Assembly (NCBI GenBank): GCA_009926645.1
Contig: RFOO01000064.1
Location: 1-6,486 of the forward strand
Source: a bacterium
GTDB taxonomy: Bacteria > Verrucomicrobiota > Verrucomicrobiia > Opitutales > UBA953
DNA: 6,486 bases
Reading direction: 5' to 3'
Shown: piece by piece, positions 1 through 4,964 of the stretch
Layout of the letters: the number at the start of each line of letters is the position of its first letter
How positions within the stretch are numbered: the first letter of the stretch is position 1
The notes under the pieces: model-generated
The model's input: only the letters and a program-made list of their open reading frames with translations
Databases searched by the model: none
Told to the model about the DNA's origin: nothing
Program-made: the position numbers and the translations under genes

Positions 1-2
1 AT

Positions 3-533
3 CACTATTTCACGGATAATGTTTTAGCAGGCAAAAAACCCGACCGAGAAATGCAGAAAGAAATGTCGAGTTTAACCAAGGTGCTTCTCGCTCAACCCCA
101 CGTGCTCATCCATCGCGATTTTCAATCGCAAAATATTTTAATTAGAAATCAAAAAGCTTGGTTAATTGATTTCCAAGGTGCACGTGGGGGCTGTGCTTTT
201 TATGATTACGCTTCCTTAGCCTTCGATCCTTATCTCCAGCGCCCAGATATCGATTGTTGGCGAATTGAAATCGAGGACCAAGCACGCGAAGTTTCGGGAT
301 GGAAAGGTTCACTCGATGAATTCAGCCAACTCTTGTATACCGCTGCCACACAACGACTGCTTCAAGCCTGCGGAGCCTACGCTTTCCTTGGACATAAAAA
401 AGGCCGAGCTGATTTCCTCGCCCACCTTCCACGAGGACTGCGCAACCTTCAGCAAGCCGCCAGCTTTTGTGGAAAGCGACGAATTGCTGATTGTGCAGAG
501 GAGATGCTAGCGAAGCTTAAACCAAGCCGTTAA
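3..533 (+). CDS. APH-family kinase, AmgK-like (5'-truncated by window edge)
   Basis: This is the C-terminal part of an aminoglycoside-phosphotransferase-fold small-molecule kinase; its N-lobe lies left of the window. The reading frame is open from the first complete codon at position 3, so the ATG at 51 is an internal methionine and not the start. Numbering from that first codon, the catalytic loop HRDFQSQN is at residues 37-44, with the presumed catalytic base D39 and Mg ligand N44. The DFG-equivalent metal motif DFQGAR is at 56-61. The C-terminal helices, with [14 protein letters not shown] and a later HLPRGL segment, resemble AmgK-type N-acetylmuramate/N-acetylglucosamine kinases (COG3178) more than true antibiotic-resistance enzymes. 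AmgK phosphorylates the sugar at C1 in peptidoglycan recycling, usually paired with the nucleotidyltransferase MurU, which is not visible here. The substrate is therefore unproven. The stop codon lies inside the 3' end of the convergent glyQS gene (17-base overlap). Family assignment is strong, the AmgK role moderate. Confidence 0.9.
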   Translation, partial: HYFTDNVLAGKKPDREMQKEMSSLTKVLLAQPHVLIHRDFQSQNILIRNQKAWLIDFQGARGGCAFYDYASLAFDPYLQRPDIDCWRIEIEDQAREVSGWKGSLDEFSQLLYTAATQRLLQACGAYAFLGHKKGRADFLAHLPRGLRNLQQAASFCGKRRIADCAEEMLAKLKPSR

Positions 534-2025
534 CTTTCTCATCGAGGAAGCGAACGACTTCGTCTTCAGACAGACGCACCTGTTCTAAGGTGTCGCGATG
601 ACGAACCGTGACACCCGCTCCCTTTTCGATGGTTTCGAAATCGATGGTAATTCCGTAAGGCGTGCCAATTTCATCCTGACGGCGATAACGGCGACCAATA
701 GCACCCGACGCATCGTAAAAGACGTTGAAACGCTTCTTGAGACGACGGTAAAGCGCCTCCGCCCGCTCAACAATTTCGGGCTTATTTTTCACCAAGGGGA
801 AGATGGCAGCCTTGTAAGGAGCCACTCGCGCGGGCAAGCGAAGAACAATCCGCTTTTCGCCCTCAACTTCATCTTCGTGATAAGCCGTAGTCAGAAGAGC
901 AAGAAACACGCGATCTACGCCCACCGAAGGCTCAATCACATGAGGAATAAAACGGGCCTTAGTCGATTCATCAAACCAGTCCATTTTTTGTCCCGATACT
1001 TGACTGTGTTGTGTTAAATCGAAATCGCCTCGAGCAGCAACCCCTTGCAACTCTTGAACACCAAAGGGAAACTCAAACATGATATCGGTAGTCCCCTTGG
1101 AATAATGTGCTAATTTTTCTTGCGGGTGAGGATAGAGAGAAAGCTTGTCGCGAGGAATGCCGATAGACTCGAACCAATTTAAGCAACCCTCAATCCATTC
1201 ACGGTGGGCTGTCTTCCAGTCGGCCGCAGGAGAAATAAAATATTCAATCTCCATTTGCTCAAATTCCCGCGAACGGAAAATGAAGTTTCGCGGATTAATT
1301 TCGTTCCGAAAAGCTTTCCCCATTTGGGCAATACCAAAAGGTAATTTTACCCGACCTGTATCGACGACATTTTTAAAATTGATAAAAATTCCTTGTGCGG
1401 TCTCGGGGCGTAGGTAGGCAACCGCCGAGGCATCCTGCATCGCGCCGACATAAGTTTGGAACATCATGTTAAACGAGCGCGGAGGCGTCAGTGAACCAGG
1501 CTTCCCGGTGGCAGGAGATGGAATCAAGGCGTATTGTGCCTCAGTCGCTTGAGTGTAATCCTTAAGCTGAATAGGCTCGAGTGCACCCTGCTTAGCCAAC
1601 TTGCGCTTTAATTCTTGAGCCAATTCTTCGGCCTTCGTCTGCATCGATTCGTCTTCCAAGACTGAAACATACCCAATCGTTTCACTGGCTACGATAACTG
1701 GAGCGAAGAAAAGCTGGTCGGCGCGGTAGCGCATCTTGGACTCCTTACAGTCAACCAATGGGTCGGTAAAATTATCGATGTGACCCGAGGCCTTCCACGT
1801 TGTCGGATGGTGAATGATAGTTGAATCCAGTCCCACAATATCATCGCGGCGATGCACGAAGTCCTGCCACCAAGCCTGTTTGATATTATTTTTAAGTTCT
1901 GCCCCTAAAGGACCGTAGTCAAAAAAACCATTAAGACCGCCGTAGATTTCGGAGGATGAAAAAACAAACCCGCGACGCTTGCACAGGTTAATAATCGATT
2001 CCATTTTATCGGTAGGAGCAGCCAT
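517..2025 (-). CDS. glyQS: Glycyl-tRNA synthetase, single-chain alpha2 class II type
   Basis: This cytoplasmic enzyme charges tRNA-Gly with glycine using ATP. Its 502 residues are complete and match the length of alpha2 bacterial/eukaryote-type GlyRS, not the separate alpha and beta subunits of Escherichia coli. The N-terminus has the GlyRS hallmark [13 protein letters not shown] (29-41), leading into motif 1. [10 protein letters not shown] is at 205-214. Motif 2 starts with [10 protein letters not shown] at 239-248 and continues through RSREFEQME. Motif 3 is [14 protein letters not shown] (365-378). The HGTP anticodon-binding domain runs from about 395 to the end, with [16 protein letters not shown] at 444-459. 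Between [18 protein letters not shown] and the TPPRSFN stretch lies a charged, helical insertion. Only one cysteine (C93) remains where some relatives have a CxxC pair, so no zinc site is expected. The start has no visible Shine-Dalgarno sequence, and the next methionine (M8) has none either. It is last of four same-strand genes, 56 bases after the MCE gene. Confidence 0.98.
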   Translation of the reverse strand: MAAPTDKMESIINLCKRRGFVFSSSEIYGGLNGFFDYGPLGAELKNNIKQAWWQDFVHRRDDIVGLDSTIIHHPTTWKASGHIDNFTDPLVDCKESKMRYRADQLFFAPVIVASETIGYVSVLEDESMQTKAEELAQELKRKLAKQGALEPIQLKDYTQATEAQYALIPSPATGKPGSLTPPRSFNMMFQTYVGAMQDASAVAYLRPETAQGIFINFKNVVDTGRVKLPFGIAQMGKAFRNEINPRNFIFRSREFEQMEIEYFISPAADWKTAHREWIEGCLNWFESIGIPRDKLSLYPHPQEKLAHYSKGTTDIMFEFPFGVQELQGVAARGDFDLTQHSQVSGQKMDWFDESTKARFIPHVIEPSVGVDRVFLALLTTAYHEDEVEGEKRIVLRLPARVAPYKAAIFPLVKNKPEIVERAEALYRRLKKRFNVFYDASGAIGRRYRRQDEIGTPYGITIDFETIEKGAGVTVRHRDTLEQVRLSEDEVVRFLDEKVNGLV

Positions 2026-2081
2026 AAAGTTGATAGGTTACTCAAATACGATTGCACAGGGATAAGGTGCAAGCCTGTTCC
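2026..2081 (-). promoter_or_regulatory. Short spacer upstream of glyQS with two competing inverted repeats
   Basis: These 56 bases separate the MCE gene from glyQS. On the plus-strand numbering, TTGCAC (2052-2057) pairs perfectly with GTGCAA (2067-2072) across a 9-base loop. ACAGG (2056-2060) pairs with CCTGT (2074-2078). The arms overlap at 2056-2057, so the full stems cannot form together. No U-tract follows on the minus strand, so this is not an intrinsic terminator, and no good promoter hexamers are seen. It could be a weak structured leader, a binding site, or chance. Confidence 0.3.
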
Positions 2082-3017
2082 CTACTCGTGCTGGGGTTCG
2101 GTAGACAGACTGCGGGTTTTAGCCGTCCATTCTTTGGCTACCCGCGAAACCGCTTGCATAATCCCCGTGAAGTCACCGACCGACTCAGACAATTTCGTCT
2201 GCGAATCTTCTAATGTTATCGCTAAACCTTCCAAGGAAGTCTGTGCTTCTTGAATCGACTGATGCAAATCGACCAAAGCATGAGAATCCCATTGCTGATT
2301 CGCTCGATCAGAGGCATGACGCAGGCTGGCGCAGGCCTCAGCCAAACGATGTACTTTTTCTTCCAGTCGAGATTCCTCTGTCGCTCGTAAAATCTCCGTT
2401 GTTTTCAAAACCATCTTTTGCGAAAACTCCGCCGCAAAAGCAGGATCAGTCTTCTCATAGACAACCGAAAGACTCTGATTTAAATCACGCGCCATGAGAC
2501 CTAAATCGCGTTGATTAAATCGTCCTAGTTCTTTGACGATTCGCTCCGTAGCTCTTTGCAAGGTAACACCCGTTGCAGGAATTTCATTCGGCTTGAGCGA
2601 GGCAGGCAATGGATCGGCTTCATCCCAATAGAGCTCGACCTGCAATAAACCCGAGGCGGGACTCACGGCCACCAACTGAGCTCGCAGTCCAGCGGCTACT
2701 TCATTTTTTATATTCTGAGATTGGAGACGAAGAGCTAAACCTCGGTCGGCGATGCTTTCAGGATTAAGAGACAAGGTTACTTCAGGACGAACTTCACCTT
2801 GCTCATCCAAAGACAAACCGATTGTGGAAACCTGTCCTACTAAAACGCCTTTTAAACGGACAGGCGAACCCTCAGCAATGCCATGAATGGAAAAAGGGGG
2901 ACGGAAAACGACTTCGACAAGTGGCGCCGACCAAGTCCGCCACCACAACCAAGCAGAGACCCCCAAAGTCACCACCAAGATGACCAAGAGTATGGCTCCA
3001 ACTCGACGTTGATTCAT
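2082..3017 (-). CDS. MCE/MlaD-domain protein, membrane-anchored
   Basis: MCE proteins form rings or tubes in the periplasm that move phospholipids or other hydrophobic molecules between the membranes, normally with an MlaE-type permease and MlaF ATPase, or with a PqiA/YebS membrane partner. The 311 residues open with two arginines and one hydrophobic helix (about 7-27), ending in a tryptophan-rich stretch; this is an uncleaved signal anchor. The MCE domain follows at about 33-133, with the core GSPVRLKGVLVGQVSTIGLS (50-69) and a closing GLRAQLVAVSPASGLLQVEL (110-129). The GLRAQL and SGLLQVEL pattern is reminiscent of PqiB/YebT-type MCE repeats, although only one copy is present. The remaining part to residue 311 is charged, glutamine- and serine-rich and predicted helical, typical of an MCE coiled-coil extension. 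No transporter partner gene lies in the window. The start overlaps the pheA stop as ATGA, which fixes it and suggests translational coupling, since no Shine-Dalgarno sequence is seen. Cargo is unknown. Confidence 0.9.
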   Translation of the reverse strand: MNQRRVGAILLVILVVTLGVSAWLWWRTWSAPLVEVVFRPPFSIHGIAEGSPVRLKGVLVGQVSTIGLSLDEQGEVRPEVTLSLNPESIADRGLALRLQSQNIKNEVAAGLRAQLVAVSPASGLLQVELYWDEADPLPASLKPNEIPATGVTLQRATERIVKELGRFNQRDLGLMARDLNQSLSVVYEKTDPAFAAEFSQKMVLKTTEILRATEESRLEEKVHRLAEACASLRHASDRANQQWDSHALVDLHQSIQEAQTSLEGLAITLEDSQTKLSESVGDFTGIMQAVSRVAKEWTAKTRSLSTEPQHE

Positions 3018-4081
3018 CCGGCAGACTGAGGATAACTACCAAGCCATTTTACCACTTCACATCGTCCTTTCAAAGCGGCCACTGCTTCTTGCACTGCAGG
3101 CGTTTCCCAGTGACCAGGAAAATCGATAAAGAATTGATATTCCCAAGCTCGTCGACGACTGGGACGCGATTCAATGCGAATCAAATTGATGCCTCTTTCC
3201 GAGAATGAACTTAGTGCAGATTGTAAGGCTCCTGGTTCATGCTTTAAGGTTAAAACCACACTGGTGACTTCTTCCTTAGCTCCGGGTGGATTAGCCGTCG
3301 CACCGATGACAAAGAAACGCGTCGCATTATCACGACGATCCTGAATACCACGGGCTAAAATAGGTACGCCACGCGACTCAGCTGCCGAAGCGGAAGCGAC
3401 CGCTGCACTTCCTTTGGGTTCACGCAGAACTTGTTCAACCGCAGCCGCAGTGCTTTCAGTTTCCACCAAAGAAGCCTGAGGTAGATGACGAGAAATCCAG
3501 CCACGACATTGCGCCAGAGCGATATCTTTTGATAGAACTCTTTTCACCTCATTCAAAGGTCCAGCACCAACCAAACACTGCTCCACCGAGAGCGTTACTT
3601 GAGCAACGACCTTCAATTCAGACTCGGCCAGTAAATCAAGGGAGTGACTAACAACACCCTCTGTTGAATTCTCCACGGGAACAACGCCATAAGAGGCTTC
3701 CCCTGATTCAACCGCTGCAAAAATATCAGCGATGGTTCGCATGGGCAATGCTGGCACGCTCGAACCAAAAGCACGAATCTCAGCTTGTTGGGTGAAAGAG
3801 CCCTCGGGTCCAAGATAGGCAACAGGTTTTGCCATTTGTGCACCGATGGAGAGTGATATAATTTCCCGAAAGATAGACCGAATGCCAGAGGCAGGTAAAC
3901 TCGGAGCGGCCTCAACCAAAGCCCGTAGAACCTGTTCTTCTCGTTGCGGAGCGTAAACAGGGGCTCCTGCTCTCAATTTTGCTTCGCCGATAGCACGAGC
4001 GACTTGTAAACGTTCACCGAGAAGACGAAGAATCTCTCGGTCAATACGGTCAACTGTGCGGCGATGTTCGTCTAAACTCAT
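3014..4081 (-). CDS. pheA: Bifunctional chorismate mutase / prephenate dehydratase (P-protein)
   Basis: This cytoplasmic enzyme converts chorismate to prephenate and then to phenylpyruvate, the committed branch to phenylalanine. All three domains are present in 355 residues, the usual P-protein length. The AroQ-type chorismate mutase is at 1-82, with R24, K35 and E48 at expected active-site positions. The position equivalent to E. coli D48 is alanine (A44 in VYAPQRE), a substitution I recall from other P-proteins. Prephenate dehydratase runs from VAYLGPEGSFTQQA (87-100) to about 262, with GVVPVENSTEGVVSHSLDLL at 132-151 and the catalytic TRF motif at 254-256. The C-terminal ACT domain (about 272-350) has GALQ at 284-287, equivalent to GALV, and ESRP at 304-307. 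These are the known phenylalanine-binding signatures, so feedback inhibition by phenylalanine is likely. Both ends overlap neighbours by ATGA, upstream with scpB and downstream with the MCE gene. No Shine-Dalgarno sequence is visible at its start. Confidence 0.98.
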   Translation of the reverse strand: MSLDEHRRTVDRIDREILRLLGERLQVARAIGEAKLRAGAPVYAPQREEQVLRALVEAAPSLPASGIRSIFREIISLSIGAQMAKPVAYLGPEGSFTQQAEIRAFGSSVPALPMRTIADIFAAVESGEASYGVVPVENSTEGVVSHSLDLLAESELKVVAQVTLSVEQCLVGAGPLNEVKRVLSKDIALAQCRGWISRHLPQASLVETESTAAAVEQVLREPKGSAAVASASAAESRGVPILARGIQDRRDNATRFFVIGATANPPGAKEEVTSVVLTLKHEPGALQSALSSFSERGINLIRIESRPSRRRAWEYQFFIDFPGHWETPAVQEAVAALKGRCEVVKWLGSYPQSAG

Positions 4082-4848
4082 GCAGAAGGTGATTCGGGTT
4101 GAGAGGCGGTGGCAGAGGATTGATCTTCCAAGGGTAGCCCAACCTCAGCATCACCCACCGTTACAGGTGCAGTGGCTCGAGTAATCCACTCCGTGATTTG
4201 AGCAGGCGATAAAACATCTGAAGCAGGCAGCTCACCCAGAGAACGAAGACCAGTGAAATCAAGGAACTTATCTGTGGTACCGTATTGAATGGGACGACCT
4301 GGTAAATCCGCTCGACCAGTCACAGCAACTAATTCCAATTCCATCAAACGATTCAAAGCGCTATCAATAGAAACTCCACGAATCGCTTCCATTTCAGCCC
4401 GAGTCACAGGCTGACGATAGGCCACAATCGAAAGCGTTTCCAAAGCAGCAGCACTTAAACGTTGAGGACGTGGCTCACCACGTAGCAAGCGAACCCAATC
4501 AGCATAGGCAGGGGAAATAACCAAACGAAAACCTTCTGGACCTTGCAAAATCCGACATGCGTCGTTGGATTCTCGCATCTCAGATTCAAGAGCATCCACC
4601 GCCTCACGAATTTGCGTTGCCGTTAACAGCGTTGGCACCTGATCGATAATATCCTGTATCACTTCTTGCACCGGTTGAGGTGAAGGAAGAGAGACATCCG
4701 CAGGAGTAGAGACAGAACGTTCCTCAACACTTTCTGAAGACAATTGTGCATGATAGCGTTGCACAACTTTTTGTATGTCCTTGATAGACACTGCTTCCGA
4801 AGTGGAAAGCAGGAGTGCTTTTATAATCTTCTTAAGGTTGAATTCCAC
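4078..4848 (-). CDS. scpB: Segregation and condensation protein B (SMC-ScpAB kleisin partner)
   Basis: ScpB is a winged-helix dimer that binds ScpA and, with SMC, forms the bacterial condensin acting on nucleoid DNA. The second winged-helix signature is unmistakable: LSAAALETLSIVAYRQPVTR (131-150), then EAIRGVSIDSALNRLMELEL (154-173) and GRPIQYGTTDKFLDFTGLRS (184-203). The first winged helix starts at LKKIIKALLLSTSEAVSIKD and resumes at about TQIREAVDALESEM (78-91). Between them, residues about 31-77 form a serine-, proline- and glutamine-rich insertion that short homologues of about 200 residues lack. A 50-residue acidic, serine-rich tail follows residue 206. The start is GTG. An in-frame TAA lies only four codons upstream, and the next residues match the family N-terminus, so GTG is well supported although no Shine-Dalgarno sequence is seen. 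It is first in the minus-strand block and divergent from ilvD. scpA is not in the window. Confidence 0.96.
   Translation of the reverse strand: MEFNLKKIIKALLLSTSEAVSIKDIQKVVQRYHAQLSSESVEERSVSTPADVSLPSPQPVQEVIQDIIDQVPTLLTATQIREAVDALESEMRESNDACRILQGPEGFRLVISPAYADWVRLLRGEPRPQRLSAAALETLSIVAYRQPVTRAEMEAIRGVSIDSALNRLMELELVAVTGRADLPGRPIQYGTTDKFLDFTGLRSLGELPASDVLSPAQITEWITRATAPVTVGDAEVGLPLEDQSSATASQPESPSA
4822..4827 (+). promoter_or_regulatory. Candidate -10 box for ilvD
   Basis: A perfect TATAAT on the plus strand sits inside the 5' end of scpB, where it also encodes part of the IIK stretch on the other strand. Transcription starting about seven bases downstream, near 4834, would include the ribosome-binding site at 4864-4870 and the upstream reading frame. 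No good -35 hexamer lies at 16-18 bases; a TTGATA at 4781-4786 is too far upstream (35-base spacer). A chance match from scpB codons is quite possible. Confidence 0.3.
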
Positions 4849-4863
4849 GGAAAAAAGGTCTTA

Positions 4864-4870
4864 AAGGAGG
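4864..4870 (+). promoter_or_regulatory. Strong Shine-Dalgarno for an upstream ORF, not for ilvD
   Basis: The sequence AAGGAGG is a near-perfect anti-16S match, and I found no other AGGAGG on either strand in the window. It lies four bases before the ATG at 4875 but 86 bases before the ilvD ATG at 4957, too far to serve ilvD directly. The annotated starts of ilvD, scpB, pheA, the MCE gene and glyQS all lack such a site. Confidence 0.6.
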
Positions 4871-4874
4871 GTGT

Positions 4875-4964
4875 ATGGGTAGAGTCGATAGCAATACCGA
4901 CTCAACATCCTTATTAGGAGTCTACCCCTTACTGACAACCGCAGACTTTTCACACCATGCCTGA
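4875..4964 (+). CDS. Putative 29-residue leader peptide / upstream ORF overlapping ilvD start
   Basis: This small frame starts with ATG four bases after AAGGAGG and ends with TGA at 4962-4964, eight bases into ilvD (ATGCCTGA, 4957-4964). The peptide begins [10 protein letters not shown] and continues through [11 protein letters not shown] to FSHHA. Five of the eight residues at positions 13-20 are Leu or Val (L13, L14, V16, L19, L20). Over the whole peptide Ile/Leu/Val make up 6 of 29, which is no more than average, and there is no isoleucine. It resembles no protein family I recognise. The favoured idea is that ribosomes terminating here reinitiate at the overlapping ilvD ATG, which has no ribosome-binding site of its own. 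A role in sensing branched-chain amino acids is speculative. The frame could also be fortuitous. Confidence 0.4.
   Translation: MGRVDSNTDSTSLLGVYPLLTTADFSHHA
4877..4927 (+). promoter_or_regulatory. Competing inverted repeats in the ilvD leader
   Basis: Three pairings are possible. GAGTCG (4882-4887) pairs with CGACTC (4898-4903), six perfect pairs with a 10-base loop. GACTC (4899-4903) pairs instead with GAGTC (4918-4922), which can be combined with CCT/AGG (4909-4911/4916-4918) around a TATT loop. GGGTAGA (4877-4883) pairs with TCTACCC (4921-4927), seven pairs. The first two exclude each other because they share the 4898-4903 arm. There is no U-run after any of them, so a terminator is not evident. 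They could be RNA switches, a DNA operator, or chance. Confidence 0.35.

Larger units (their letters stand above)
4849..4956. promoter_or_regulatory. Divergent scpB/ilvD intergenic control region
   Basis: These 108 bases separate the scpB GTG (leftward) from the ilvD ATG (rightward), so both genes must be controlled here or just inside scpB. For scpB, minus-strand TTGTCA (plus positions 4933-4938) and TAATAA (4911-4916) are 16 bases apart. The -35 match is good and the -10 match weak. If this promoter and the TATAAT at 4822-4827 are both real, the two 5' leaders would be complementary over about 4834-4904. The region also contains the upstream reading frame and inverted repeats listed separately. 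Confidence 0.5.

Noticed and set aside
51..53. ATG at 51 as the start of the kinase gene
   Set aside because: The frame continues upstream without a stop to position 3. An APH-fold kinase needs an N-lobe before the HRD loop, so the gene is truncated by the window and not short.
180..205. GCAC...GTGC followed by TTTTT, terminator-like
   Set aside because: The stem is only four pairs, the loop is long, and it lies in the middle of the kinase coding region between catalytic motifs.
598..1017. 139-codon plus-strand reading frame
   Set aside because: It lies wholly inside glyQS on the opposite strand, has no domain-like sequence, and GlyRS motifs on the minus strand clearly account for this DNA. 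The smaller frame at 1145-1417 is rejected for the same reason.
2213..2497. 94-codon plus-strand frame inside the MCE gene
   Set aside because: It lies antisense to the coiled-coil part of the MCE protein, its sequence is rich in Pro, Ser, Lys and Asn without motifs, and no ribosome-binding site is evident.
3948..3950. Loss of chorismate mutase activity because the E. coli D48 equivalent is alanine (A44) in PheA
   Set aside because: Many P-proteins I recall vary at this position while keeping the nearby arginine, lysine and glutamate, which are present here, so there is no reason to call the domain inactive.
4875..4964. Classical transcription attenuator for ilvD
   Set aside because: No terminator hairpin with a U-run follows the small frame, the Leu/Val codons are not in the first stem segment, and Ile is absent. 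Only the weaker coupling or leader idea is kept.
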